Below, one piece after another: positions 45,126 through 53,803 of a stretch of DNA of 64,000 bases (positions are counted from its first letter, which is position 1; the number at the start of each line of letters is the position of its first letter). This DNA is from Sphingomonas sp. C3-2 (lineage in GTDB: Bacteria > Pseudomonadota > Alphaproteobacteria > Sphingomonadales > Sphingomonadaceae), in assembly GCF_033025475.1 (NCBI RefSeq), contig NZ_CP130322.1:2237001-2301000 (forward strand), given 5' to 3'. A program made the position numbers and the translations under genes. The notes under the pieces were generated by a model, which did not search any database, was not told where the DNA came from, and was given only the letters and a program-made list of their open reading frames with translations.

Positions 45126-45659
45126 TTAGCGGCAGCGCATCTCGCCACGATCGACTTCGCGGCCCAGCAGCGCGCCGGCACCCGCGCCGATCAGCGCGCC
45201 GATGGTCTTCGAACCGCCGGGGGCGATGGTGTTGCCCAGCAGGCCGCCCACCGCGCCGCCGATCAGCAGGCCGGTCGTGCCGTCGTCGCGGCGGCAATAA
45301 TAACGGCCGTTCGATCCGCGATAGACGCGGTCGTTCCGCGACAGGCGGCGTTCCTTGTAATAGCGGCCGTCGCGATAATAATCGTCGGCATAATAATTGC
45401 GCTGGCCGCGCTCGTAACGGTTCCAGTCGTAATTGCGGTACTGGCGCCAGTCGCGATTGCGGTCGCGATCCCGGTCGCGGCGGGCTTCGCGCACGTCGCG
45501 GCGATAGTCGCGCTCGGCATCGCGCACGTCGCGGCGATAGTCGCGCTGCGCGTCGCGCACATCCTTGCGATATTCGTGATTACGCGGCGGATCGGCCAGC
45601 GCGGGCGTCATCGGCGTCAGCACAGCCAGCGCGGCGGCAATAAGGGTCAGCTTCTTCAT
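45126..45659 (-). CDS. exported glycine-zipper protein with Arg/Asp repeats
   Basis: A 177-aa exported protein. Signal peptide residues 1-22 end ALA. Residues about 31-72 contain three near-identical 11-residue units of the form DVRDAxRDYRR, then Arg/Asp-rich sequence (RDRDRDRNRDWRQ). The C-terminal part is a glycine-zipper 2TM domain (GLLIGGAVGGLLGNTIAPGG, GALIGAGAGALLGREVDRG) ending MRCR. A shorter paralogue at 52126-52500 shares the last 75 residues. Such proteins are thought to be envelope-associated; the repeat may bind anionic polymers. Confidence 0.85.
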   Translation of the reverse strand: MKKLTLIAAALAVLTPMTPALADPPRNHEYRKDVRDAQRDYRRDVRDAERDYRRDVREARRDRDRDRNRDWRQYRNYDWNRYERGQRNYYADDYYRDGRYYKERRLSRNDRVYRGSNGRYYCRRDDGTTGLLIGGAVGGLLGNTIAPGGSKTIGALIGAGAGALLGREVDRGEMRCR

Positions 45660-45764
45660 GGTGGCACTCCATTCCTCTACGCCACAAAACGTGTTGTTTA
45701 TAGAATGGGTTGCGTGAACGGAAAACTACAGCGCGTTCATCCGCCGGAAAGGCGGAACGGCGGG

Positions 45765-45992
45765 CTACATCAGCAGATAGCGCCGCTTTGCGGGCGCGGG
45801 GCGGGGCTTGGCCTCGGGCGTGGTGAAGCGGATGGCGACCATTCGGCGCTCGGCGCGTATTGCCTCCGTCCGGCTGGCATCCGTCTGATCCGCACAGGCG
45901 ATCCGGATCGGCTCGCGCGCGGCATGGCCTGCGGCGGGCATTGCCACCAGCCCCAGCCCCAGTCCGGAAAGAAGAGAGAGTCCCAGCTTCAT
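45765..45992 (-). CDS. small exported protein of unknown function
   Basis: A 75-aa open frame with a convincing signal peptide (residues 1-24, ending GHAAR) and a short basic mature region ending in RRYLLM. One cysteine is present (ACADQ). It lies 105 bp upstream of the glycine-zipper gene on the same strand. No ribosome-binding site stands out, and I recognise no family, so it is a plausible but unproven gene. Confidence 0.45.
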   Translation of the reverse strand: MKLGLSLLSGLGLGLVAMPAAGHAAREPIRIACADQTDASRTEAIRAERRMVAIRFTTPEAKPRPAPAKRRYLLM

Positions 45993-46025
45993 CGCGCGGG
46001 AAGTTTATGCCCCGCGCGCGGCGAT

Positions 46026-46454
46026 TCAACCGATTATGACAGAGCTGTCGGGCGCAGACGGATTAGGCGCTTCGCCGGAAGGGGTAGTGCGGGTCTTGCC
46101 GCGCGTCGCGCGTGCGCGCTTGGGCGGGGCTGCCCCGGTTGCCGCGAGAATCGCGCGCAGCTTCGAAAGCTCGACTTCCTCCGCAAATTCCGCGCCGAAC
46201 TGCTCATCCTTCACCCAGACGATGCGCGCGATGATCGTGCCAAGCGCGGGCAGGCGCACGCGCACGCGCTGGTCGGCTTCGAATTCGCCGTTGGTTTCCG
46301 CCATGAAACCAAGCGAGGAGATGTTGCGGATGACGATATCGACGCCGTGATTGCCCGAGGCGCGCATGGTCGTCGACACCAGGATGTTTTCACGCGTGGC
46401 GCGTCGCTGGTTCTGGACTGGCGATTCGAGCGCCACTTTCGCTGCGATGTGCAC
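46026..46454 (-). CDS. PilZ domain protein (first of two paralogues)
   Basis: A 142-aa PilZ-domain protein. The c-di-GMP-binding type elements are the basic N-terminal RRATRENI segment and DIVIRNISSLGFMAE (in place of the usual D/NxSxxG). A basic C-terminal tail (KRARATRGKTRTT) follows. I chose GTG 46454, which has GGAG about 7 nt upstream and gives an N-terminus (HIAAKVALE) that aligns with the neighbouring paralogue's RIAARMAVE. A longer frame to 46529 is less likely. It may sense c-di-GMP and bind a partner. Confidence 0.82.
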   Translation of the reverse strand: MHIAAKVALESPVQNQRRATRENILVSTTMRASGNHGVDIVIRNISSLGFMAETNGEFEADQRVRVRLPALGTIIARIVWVKDEQFGAEFAEEVELSKLRAILAATGAAPPKRARATRGKTRTTPSGEAPNPSAPDSSVIIG

Positions 46455-46584
46455 GATACTTCTCCGGGTTGGGCTTCGCCTTCCTCGCGTGAAATCGTTA
46501 ACATCTGGTAAGGATTTGTTTTTTGCCAATTCCGAAAGAGGGTTAAGGCAAAAGCGGCGGCATCGTCCGCCCCGCCTTAGCGCC

Positions 46585-46923
46585 TTAGTGCGCCGTCTGG
46601 CCGGCCGCGGTGATTCCCAACACCTGTTGCAGGCGCAGCGGATTGACCGCGTTCAGAAATTCGCCGCCCACCTGTCCGCATTTCGACCAGGCGATGCGCG
46701 CCAGCACCGTGCCGAGGCACGGCAGCTTGAGACGGACAAAACTGCCCTCGGCAATGTCGCTGCGGGTTTCGGCCATGAAACCCTGTTCAGACAGGTTGCG
46801 GACAACGACGTTGATGCCGTGATAACTTTGCGCACGCATCGTCGCGTTCATTTCGACGGGGCGTCTGGCAGAGCCGCGCTCCACCGGTACGGTCTCAACC
46901 GCCATGCGCGCCGCAATCCGCAT
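46585..46923 (-). CDS. PilZ domain protein (second paralogue)
   Basis: A 112-aa single-domain PilZ protein. It aligns through its length with the protein encoded at 46026-46454: MRIAARMAVE, RRPVEMNATMRA, NVVVRNLSEQGFMAE, GTVLARIAW. The pair arose by tandem duplication. The RxxxR motif is weaker (SARRPVEM), so c-di-GMP binding is uncertain. It probably shares a transcript with the other PilZ gene, 131 bp downstream. Confidence 0.8.
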   Translation of the reverse strand: MRIAARMAVETVPVERGSARRPVEMNATMRAQSYHGINVVVRNLSEQGFMAETRSDIAEGSFVRLKLPCLGTVLARIAWSKCGQVGGEFLNAVNPLRLQQVLGITAAGQTAH

Positions 46924-47016
46924 CCTGCTGCTCCCCGAATCACCCCAGAACAGGCTTAGAACGCAAAAGTTAACGAAAGATCGCTGGTCGTAACAGTACC
47001 GTTTTGAACCTGACGG

Positions 47017-47718
47017 TCAGGGATTGGCGCGCGACATCGGGGCAACAAGCGGCACCATCTCGATCACGTCGAGGCGCGATTGCGCCACCGGGCTTGGCAT
47101 CACGATCCGCCAGCGAAACGCGCCCACGCGCTCGACCCTGCCCACCAGATTGCGATCGTCCTTGTCGCCATATGCGGGAACGCTTTTTTCCGCGCCCAGC
47201 GCCATCGCGCCGAGAAAGACGAGATGCTTGTCATCGCCCGGCCAGATCCGACCGGCGGGGCGTTCGGAGCCTTCCTCCTTGGTGAACAGGAGAAGCGGTC
47301 CCTCGACACCGATATAGCAGGTGAAGGGGCGATAAGCGACAAAACCGCGCGCCGCGCGGCTGCCCTCGGGCAGGCGCCACACCCGGCATTCATAGCGCCC
47401 GGGCGATGGTTCGGGCCGCTCCAGTGCCACTTCGGGGTCAAGCAGATCCCCCGCCGCGCGCAGCGTGCGCATGCCTTCGCCCGGCCGGATCGCCGAAATC
47501 GCGTCGGCCCAACGGGCCGCCAGCGCGTCGATCCGCGCGATATCGGGCGCGCGGGCAATATTGCGCCACTCGGGGCGGATATCTTCTTCGGGCGATATGG
47601 TCACGCGGGAAGGGGGGGCGGGGCGCTCCTGCTTTGCGCAGCCGCTCGCCAGCAGCAGCACGGTCAGAAGCGGCGGTAGCAGGCGCAGCGGCGCGGTGCG
47701 GATGAATGATATGGGCAT
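47017..47718 (-). CDS. DUF4893 lipoprotein
   Basis: A 233-aa predicted lipoprotein. The lipobox is LASGC at residues 23-27. The rest matches DUF4893: WRNIARAPDIARIDAL, LLDPEVALERPEPSPGRYECRVW, GRIWPGDDKHLVFLGAMALG and RLDVIEMVPL. The family is found mainly in sphingomonads and has no known role. The gene stands alone between the PilZ genes and the truncated haemoglobin. Confidence 0.82.
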   Translation of the reverse strand: MPISFIRTAPLRLLPPLLTVLLLASGCAKQERPAPPSRVTISPEEDIRPEWRNIARAPDIARIDALAARWADAISAIRPGEGMRTLRAAGDLLDPEVALERPEPSPGRYECRVWRLPEGSRAARGFVAYRPFTCYIGVEGPLLLFTKEEGSERPAGRIWPGDDKHLVFLGAMALGAEKSVPAYGDKDDRNLVGRVERVGAFRWRIVMPSPVAQSRLDVIEMVPLVAPMSRANP

Positions 47719-47867
47719 CGACCCTCCCCGGCCGCGCGTTGCGATTCGATGCCGTCAGTGGCGGGAGGGATGATAGGAAGGAAAACTATCGCAAAAAAGA
47801 GGGGGGTGGCAGCGTAAGATGATGAACGAGCGGTTCAAAAGGCGTAACGCCCCGAAAACGCGACCGA

Positions 47868-48269
47868 TCAGGCCGCCTCGGTCCGGTTGATCATCCCATG
47901 CGCCATCCGGCCCAGCGCCTCGGCCATCTGCGATCCCAGATGTTCGTCCAGCCCGGGCTCCGCCGCGATCGCGCGGATCATCGCGTTGATCCACTGCCCG
48001 GCAATGTCGGTGGTGATCGCAAAGCCGTTGTGCAGCGACATGATGCACCCCTTGCCCGGCGTCTCGAACCAGTCGCGCGGGCCGCCCAGCCAGCCGGTGA
48101 TGTAGCTGGCAAGCCCTTCGCGCACCGGGCCCAGATCGGGGCCATGCACCGCGCGCAGCCCGGCATAATCGGGGTCGCTCTCGATCAGGTCGTAAAACCG
48201 GCCGACAATGGCATCGACGGCGGGCTTGCCGCCAACAAGGTCAAAGGGCGTGGGGCTGGTATCGGACAC
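47868..48269 (-). CDS. truncated haemoglobin, group II type
   Basis: A 133-aa 2-on-2 globin. The proximal His is likely H80 in CIMSLHNGFAIT, the B-helix carries Phe25-Tyr26 (GRFYDLI), and Trp93 in the G helix (GQWINAM) is typical of group II. The unusual extension after residue 60 (GWLGGPRDWF) is also group II-like. Such proteins bind O2 or NO and protect against nitrosative stress. No NO-related regulator is adjacent. Confidence 0.85.
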   Translation of the reverse strand: MSDTSPTPFDLVGGKPAVDAIVGRFYDLIESDPDYAGLRAVHGPDLGPVREGLASYITGWLGGPRDWFETPGKGCIMSLHNGFAITTDIAGQWINAMIRAIAAEPGLDEHLGSQMAEALGRMAHGMINRTEAA

Positions 48270-48379
48270 GAACGGCTTCCTCGTCGATGCTTGGGGGCGC
48301 TGAATGCACCCGGGGCCCTTATCGCATGGGCACGCGGGTGCAAACCTTGACCAGGATCAATTTGCGCGCGGGTTGAGGG

Positions 48380-49414
48380 TCAGCCGCGTTCGGATTTGAC
48401 GAAGATGCGCTGGTCCTTGCGCGCGGGATACCAGTTGATCACCGGTTCGGGCCCGTTCACGACGATCAGCGGCGCGCTATAGGCCTTGATGTCGGCGTCA
48501 TAGATATCGACCACCACGGGCGCGGTCGTCTCGAATAGGAAGACGGGGGAAGTGTTGCCGCTCACCGCGCGGACATAGGGGCGGCTGATGACATAGCGCG
48601 AGCCCGCACCGCCGTGGAACGAGAAATGCGCCGTGCCGCCGATCCCGCCGCGCTTCACCGGGGTTTCGCTGCGGCAATGTTCCAGCCGCCCGGTGTTCCA
48701 CAGCCGGTAGTTGCGCTTGTTGCCGCGCGCGAGGCATTCGGACAGCAGCACGCCCGTTGATTTGGTGTCGAAGCCGCCATCGGCATTCTGGGTGGCGATG
48801 CAGGCATGGTAATGGATGCCCGCATTGCTGCGCTCGTCGGAAAAGCCGTCGCCGTTCCAATATTGGCTCTGGGTGCGCGCCACCTCGGCAAAGCGGTGCG
48901 CCTCGCAGCGGCGGAAATACATGTCGCGCGCATTGTCCACCATCGCAAAGCCGACGCAGTAGCGCGCGCCATCGTCGGATCCATAGGCAATGCAATCCTC
49001 GAACTGGCCGTTGCGGCTGTCATATTTCAGCTGGAACATCCCCCGGTCGATCTTCTGCGCAACGATCCGGCGAAAGACGAAATTGGTGATCGGCGCCGCC
49101 GGGCCGCCCTCCACCGTCGAATTTTCGAAGAAGCGGTAGAAATTGCTCCCGCCGCAATCCTCGATCACCACCCGGTCCGCGCCACCCGCCGCGACACGGA
49201 TCGCGCCATTGCCGAAATCGTCAAAGGTCGAATTGCGGATGCGCATGCCGGTGGTGGCATGGATCGCGGTCCCGCCTTCCATCCCGACATCGTTCACCGG
49301 GCGGGTGCCGCGAAAGGCGCGGCCGTCGATTGTTTCCGCCGCGTCCGCGCGCGTCGCAAAGGGCAGGATCGCCCCTGCGGCGATGAAACTCCGTCGAGAC
49401 CAATGGCTTGTCAT
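48380..49414 (-). CDS. Tat-exported parallel beta-helix protein
   Basis: A 344-aa protein. The N-terminus SRRSFIAAGAILPFATRADA is a Tat signal (twin-arginine, S-R-R-S-F). The mature part is a right-handed parallel beta-helix of pectate-lyase-like type, seen in repeating rungs such as IRNSTFDDFGNGAIRV, VVIEDCGGSNFYRF and FEDCIAYGSDDG. Asp/His residues (RGMFQLKYDSRNGQ, GDGFSDERSNAGIHYHAC) could form a catalytic groove, but no specific polysaccharide is indicated. It sits alone, divergent from the epoxide-hydrolase-like gene. Confidence 0.75.
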   Translation of the reverse strand: MTSHWSRRSFIAAGAILPFATRADAAETIDGRAFRGTRPVNDVGMEGGTAIHATTGMRIRNSTFDDFGNGAIRVAAGGADRVVIEDCGGSNFYRFFENSTVEGGPAAPITNFVFRRIVAQKIDRGMFQLKYDSRNGQFEDCIAYGSDDGARYCVGFAMVDNARDMYFRRCEAHRFAEVARTQSQYWNGDGFSDERSNAGIHYHACIATQNADGGFDTKSTGVLLSECLARGNKRNYRLWNTGRLEHCRSETPVKRGGIGGTAHFSFHGGAGSRYVISRPYVRAVSGNTSPVFLFETTAPVVVDIYDADIKAYSAPLIVVNGPEPVINWYPARKDQRIFVKSERG

Positions 49415-49585
49415 ATGCGCGCTCCCTTTTCGTTATGGCCGGGCAACGTTCGGGCTTCGCGAATTGTTGCGGCGCAGCAGCTCCATTCGCCGCATTTGGC
49501 GAACGATCACGATCCGTCATCCATCGCGTTTGACTTCTCGGGCTGCCACCGCCTTAGTGCCCGCAAAACAGATGGAGAGGATGGA

Positions 49586-50560
49586 ATGGCCGAGTTGCGG
49601 CACGTGCACGCCCGGATAAACGGCATTCAAATGCATTATGTGGAGGCAGGCGAAGGCCCGGTGATCGTGCTGGCGCATGGCTTCCCGCATCTCTGGCTCA
49701 GCTGGTGGCGCCAGATCCGCCCGCTCGCCGAGGCCGGCTGGCGCGTCATCGTCCCCGATATGCGCGGCATGGGGCAGACCGAGGCGCCCGGCGATCCGGC
49801 GGAATATGACATGCACCGCACCGCGGGCGATCTCGCCGCGCTGCTCGATCATCTCGGGGTGGAACAGGCGGTGTTCGCCGGGCTCGATTTCGGCATCTTC
49901 GCGATCTACGATCTGTGCTTCCTCCATCCCGAACGCGTGCGTGCGGTGATCGCGCTCGAAAATCCGGCCTGGCCCGATCGCCCCGATATCTCGCCGCTCG
50001 ATGAGGCGCGCGAATGGGCGAAGAATCATTTCGTCCATATCGAATATTTCATCGAACCCGGCCGCGCCGATGCCGATCTGGCCGCTGCGCCGCGCGATTT
50101 CCTCACCCGCGTCTTCTATGCGCTGTCGGGCGACTATCACTATCTCGACGTGTGGAAACACCCCGTTGGTTCAACCTATCTCGAGGCGCTGCCTCAGGCC
50201 CCTGCGTTGCCATGGCCATGGCTCAGCGCATGGGAAATGGAATGGTATGTCGCCGAATACAGCCGCACGGGCTTTACCGGCGGGCTCAACTGGTACCGCG
50301 CGATGGATCTGCGTTGGGAACAGCGCCGCCCCTATCGCGGGCTGAAAAACCCCGCGCCCTTCTATTTCATCGGCAGCGAGAACGACGTCGATCTCGAGGC
50401 ATGGCACGGCGCCGATCCGATCGCGCAGATCCACGCGCAATATGAAGAGGTCCGCCGGATCGAGATGCTCCCCCATGCCGGTCATATGGTCCAGCTCGAA
50501 CGCTCCGACGATGTCACCCGGCTGATGGTGGAATTTGTGAAGGATATCGCGGCGCGCTGA
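49586..50560 (+). CDS. alpha/beta hydrolase, epoxide hydrolase-like
   Basis: A 324-aa alpha/beta hydrolase. The oxyanion motif is HGFP (31-34), the nucleophile elbow is G-L-D101-F-G with aspartate instead of serine, and the late histidine is H300 in HAGHMVQLE. An Asp nucleophile is typical of epoxide hydrolases and haloalkane dehalogenases; the GxDxG form and HGFP favour epoxide hydrolase. ATG 49586 follows GGAGAGG. It is 28 nt before the carboxyltransferase gene and probably shares its transcript, so it may act on a product of the same pathway. Confidence 0.82.
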   Translation: MAELRHVHARINGIQMHYVEAGEGPVIVLAHGFPHLWLSWWRQIRPLAEAGWRVIVPDMRGMGQTEAPGDPAEYDMHRTAGDLAALLDHLGVEQAVFAGLDFGIFAIYDLCFLHPERVRAVIALENPAWPDRPDISPLDEAREWAKNHFVHIEYFIEPGRADADLAAAPRDFLTRVFYALSGDYHYLDVWKHPVGSTYLEALPQAPALPWPWLSAWEMEWYVAEYSRTGFTGGLNWYRAMDLRWEQRRPYRGLKNPAPFYFIGSENDVDLEAWHGADPIAQIHAQYEEVRRIEMLPHAGHMVQLERSDDVTRLMVEFVKDIAAR

Positions 50561-50588
50561 ACCGCGCAGGGCAACCGGAAAATTGGGG

Positions 50589-52121
50589 ATGGCATCGATG
50601 GACGGCGAACTGGGGCGCTGGGGCGCGATCATTGGCGAGCTTGAACGGCGGCGTGGCTTTTCGCGCGCCATGGGGGGCGCGGAACGGCTGGCGAAGCACC
50701 ACGCCGCGGGCAAGCTCGATGCCCGCGCGCGGATCGATGCGCTGTTCGATCCCGGCAGCTTTGTCGAGATAGGCGGCCTCGCTGCCAATCTCAGCGAGGC
50801 GGGGGAGGCACCCGCCCCCGCAGATGGGCTGATCGCGGGTTTCGGCACGGTCGATGGGCGCACCGTGCTCGCCGCGGCGGAGGATTTCACCACGCTTGCC
50901 GGGTCGATCGGCGATGCGGGCGCGGCCAAGCGCTACCGGCTGGCCGAGCTGGCCGCGCAGGAACGCGTCCCGCTCGTCTTCATGCTCGAGGGTGCGGGTC
51001 ACCGGCTCACCAACGCGCATGCGGGGCGCAGCCCCAATGATCTTCAGGCGCTCGCCCGTTTGTCGGGGCTGGTGCCGATCGTCTGCCTCGTCATGGGCCC
51101 CTCGGCGGGCCACGGCGCGCTCACCGCGCCGCTTGCCGATTTCGTCGTGATGACCGGGGCGGGCGCGCTGTTCACCGCCGGCCCGCCGCTTGTGAAGGGC
51201 GCGATCGGGGAGGTCGTGACCAAGGAAGCGCTGGGCGGCCCCGATGTCCATGTCGTCCAGTCGGGCGTCGCGCATAATCTGGCGAAAGATGATGCCGAGG
51301 CGATCGCCATGGCGCGGCGCTATCTCTCACATTTCCCGTCCAATGCGTGGGAAAAGGCTGCGCCCCGGCTGCCCGGCGACGATCAGGGGCCGCGCCTGCT
51401 GGACGGGATCTTGCAGCTCATCGATCCCGATCCGCGCATCCCCTTCGATATGCGCGTGCTGCTTGGCATGGTCGTCGATCAGGACAGCCTGTTCGAAATC
51501 CAGCCGCGGTACGGCGCGGCGATTGTCACCGCGCTCGGGCGGCTGGGCGGCCAATCGGTCGCCTTCGTCGCCAACAACCCCGCCTCGGCGGCGGGGGCGG
51601 TCGATGATGCGGCGGCGCGCAAGGCCGCGCATTTCATCGAGGTTGCGGGCGCCTTCCATCTGCCCGTCATCTTCCTCACCGACAATCCCGGCGTCATGCC
51701 CGGCACCGCCGCCGAACGCGCGGGCACGCTGCGCTCGGCCGCGCGGATGTTCGTCGCGCAGCACCGGCTGCAAAGTCCCAAAATCCATGTCACGCTGCGC
51801 AAGGCCTTTGGCTTCGGCTCGTCGCTGATGGCGATGAACCCGTTTGACGGGCAGAGCCTCTCGCTCAGCTTCCCTGCGATCACGCTGGGCGCGATGCCCG
51901 CCGAAAGCGGCAGCGCGGCGGCCAAGCTCGACGAAGAAACCCGCGCGCGCATCCGCGCCGAACAGGCGGGCGGCGCCTTCCACCTCGCCGACAAGCTGGG
52001 CTTCGACGATGTGATCGACCCCCGCGAACTGCGCAATGCGCTGCTGAGCGGCCTCCGCCTCAGCGCGGCGCGGGGACAGGGCGATGCCGCGCCGGTCCAG
52101 CGCCCCGGCATCGCCCCCTAA
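50589..52121 (+). CDS. acyl-CoA carboxylase beta-type carboxyltransferase
   Basis: A 510-aa carboxyltransferase of the acetyl/propionyl/methylcrotonyl-CoA carboxylase beta family. Two crotonase-like halves are seen: the first with GFGTVDGRTVLAAAEDF and MGPSAGHGALTAPLADFVVM, the second with LAQ-like QSVAFVANNPASAAGAVDD and RKAFGFGSSLMAMNPFDG. It lacks a biotin carboxylase or BCCP gene beside it, so the partner must be elsewhere or the protein may be a decarboxylase-like paralogue. ATG 50589 is favoured; ATG 50598 and TTG 50583 also fit. It follows the epoxide-hydrolase-like gene by 28 nt. Confidence 0.82.
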   Translation: MASMDGELGRWGAIIGELERRRGFSRAMGGAERLAKHHAAGKLDARARIDALFDPGSFVEIGGLAANLSEAGEAPAPADGLIAGFGTVDGRTVLAAAEDFTTLAGSIGDAGAAKRYRLAELAAQERVPLVFMLEGAGHRLTNAHAGRSPNDLQALARLSGLVPIVCLVMGPSAGHGALTAPLADFVVMTGAGALFTAGPPLVKGAIGEVVTKEALGGPDVHVVQSGVAHNLAKDDAEAIAMARRYLSHFPSNAWEKAAPRLPGDDQGPRLLDGILQLIDPDPRIPFDMRVLLGMVVDQDSLFEIQPRYGAAIVTALGRLGGQSVAFVANNPASAAGAVDDAAARKAAHFIEVAGAFHLPVIFLTDNPGVMPGTAAERAGTLRSAARMFVAQHRLQSPKIHVTLRKAFGFGSSLMAMNPFDGQSLSLSFPAITLGAMPAESGSAAAKLDEETRARIRAEQAGGAFHLADKLGFDDVIDPRELRNALLSGLRLSAARGQGDAAPVQRPGIAP

Positions 52122-52125
52122 GGCA

Positions 52126-52500
52126 TTAACGGCAGCGCAGCTCGCCGCGGTCGATCTCGCGGCCCAGCAGCGCCCCGCCTGCCGCGCCCAGCAACGTGCC
52201 GAGCGTGCGTTCGCGCCCGCCGTCGAGCTGGCGGCCGAGCAATGCGCCCACCGCACCGCCGATGATCAGCCCCGTCGTCCCATTTTCGCGGCGGCAGTGA
52301 TAATTGCCGTCGCGGCTGCGCCAGATCCGGTCGTCGCGCGACAGGCGGCGCGGTTCGTAATAGCGGCCCGAGCTGTCATACAGCCCGCGCTCCTGCGCGC
52401 GGCGGCCATGCGCGGGCGCCCATGGCGGCGGATCCGCCAGTGCCGGTGCAGCCGGAAGGGCGACCGCGGCAAGCACAAGGGCGACGATCGATTTGCGCAT
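52126..52500 (-). CDS. exported glycine-zipper protein (short paralogue)
   Basis: A 124-aa exported protein, a short paralogue of the one encoded at 45126-45659. Signal peptide ends ALA. The C-terminal 75 residues repeat the same order: RRLSRDDRIW, YHCRRENGTTGL, the GIIGGAVGALLG glycine zipper, and GREIDRGELRCR. The Arg/Asp repeat of the longer copy is absent. It converges closely on the carboxyltransferase gene (4 nt). I chose ATG 52500, which follows GGAGGAACAGGATC. Confidence 0.85.
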   Translation of the reverse strand: MRKSIVALVLAAVALPAAPALADPPPWAPAHGRRAQERGLYDSSGRYYEPRRLSRDDRIWRSRDGNYHCRRENGTTGLIIGGAVGALLGRQLDGGRERTLGTLLGAAGGALLGREIDRGELRCR

Positions 52501-52588
52501 GATCCTGTTCCTCCAAGACTTTATGCCGCCCCAACATATCGGGTGAGCCCGAAGTTGCACGGGGCTGAAGAAACAAGCCAATAAAAAA

Positions 52589-52616
52589 GGGCGAGGTAGC
52601 GGCAGCCGCCTCGCCC
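52589..52616 (-). terminator. intrinsic terminator of nrdB
   Basis: GGGCGAGG (52589-52596) and CCTCGCCC (52609-52616) form an 8-bp stem. On the minus strand it is followed by TTTTTTATT. It lies just beyond the nrdB stop. Confidence 0.88.
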
Positions 52617-52636
52617 TCGTAATTTTCTAGGTCGGA

Positions 52637-53689
52637 TTACTCCGCCGCGACGCCCGCCTTGGCGAACATGTCTTCGCCGTCATTGGCTTCGGCCGAGGCG
52701 ATCGCGGCCTTGGCGTTCTTGCGGCGGTCGAAATTGTCCCAGACCTCGCCCCAGTTGCCGCGCGTCGCCGCCTTCGAATATTCGGTGGCGCGGGTTTCGA
52801 AGAAGTTGGCGTGCTCGACCCCGTTGAGGAGCGGTGCGAGCCAGGGCAGCGGGTGTTCCTCGATCATGTAGATCGGCTTCAGGCCCAGCTGGCCAAGCCG
52901 CCAGTCGGCGATGAAGCGGACATATTTCTTGATGTCCTTGGGCGTCATCCCGGGCACCGGGCCCATTTCGAAGACGAGGTCGATGAACGCGTCCTCGATC
53001 CGCACCGTCTTCTGGCACATGTCGAGAATATCGTCCTTGACTGCGGGGGTCAGGCAATTGCGTTCCTTGCAGAAGGCGTGGAACAGCTTGATGATGCCTT
53101 CGCAGTGGAGCGTCTCGTCGCGCACCGACCAGCTGACGATCTGGCCCATGCCCTTCATCTTGTTGAAGCGCGGGAAGTTCATCAGCATCGCAAAGCTCGC
53201 AAAGAGCTGGAGCCCCTCGGTAAAGCCGCCGAACATCGCGAGCGTGCGCGCGATATCCTCGTCGCTGTCGACGCCGAAGGTGGCGAGATAGTCGTGCTTG
53301 TCCTTCATCTCCTTATATTGGAGGAAGGCCGAATATTCGCTCTCGGGCATGCCGATCGTGTCGAGCAGATGGCTGTACGCCGCGATGTGCACCGTTTCCA
53401 TGTTGGAAAAGGCGGTGAGCATCATCTTGATTTCGGTGGGCTTGAACACCCGGCCGTATTTCTCGTGATAGCAGTCCTGCACCTCGACGTCGGCCTGGGT
53501 GAAGAAGCGGAAGATCTGGGTGAGCAGGTTGCGCTCATGATCGGTCAGCTTCTGCGCCCAGTCGCGGCAATCCTCGCCCAGCGGCACTTCTTCGGGCAGC
53601 CAGTGCAGCTGCTGCTGGCGTTTCCAATATTCATAGGCCCAGGGATATTCGAAGGGCTTGTAGGTCTTGGAAGCCTGAAGAAGAGGCAT
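52637..53689 (-). CDS. nrdB: ribonucleotide reductase beta subunit
   Basis: A 350-aa class I NrdB that supplies the radical for dNDP synthesis. Metal ligands are visible in EVQDCYHEKYGR, FSNMETVHIAAYSHLL (with the candidate radical tyrosine after the His) and SVRDETLHCEGI. It follows nrdA on the same strand with a 114-bp gap. The start matches the length of standard NrdB (about 350 aa). Confidence 0.96.
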   Translation of the reverse strand: MPLLQASKTYKPFEYPWAYEYWKRQQQLHWLPEEVPLGEDCRDWAQKLTDHERNLLTQIFRFFTQADVEVQDCYHEKYGRVFKPTEIKMMLTAFSNMETVHIAAYSHLLDTIGMPESEYSAFLQYKEMKDKHDYLATFGVDSDEDIARTLAMFGGFTEGLQLFASFAMLMNFPRFNKMKGMGQIVSWSVRDETLHCEGIIKLFHAFCKERNCLTPAVKDDILDMCQKTVRIEDAFIDLVFEMGPVPGMTPKDIKKYVRFIADWRLGQLGLKPIYMIEEHPLPWLAPLLNGVEHANFFETRATEYSKAATRGNWGEVWDNFDRRKNAKAAIASAEANDGEDMFAKAGVAAE

Positions 53690-53803
53690 GGCGTGGATCC
53701 TTGCGCTTAACTTTTTAAGCTCTCCGATACGCAGAGAGCGATATTATCACGGTAGGGCGGGCATTTCAGCCCGCCAAAGGGCCTTGTCGGGCCGTTATGC
53801 CCA

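Noticed and set aside
45480-45570. CRISPR-like repeats
   Set aside because: The short tandem DNA repeat lies inside the glycine-zipper gene and encodes the DVRDAxRDYRR protein repeat; no spacers or cas genes exist.
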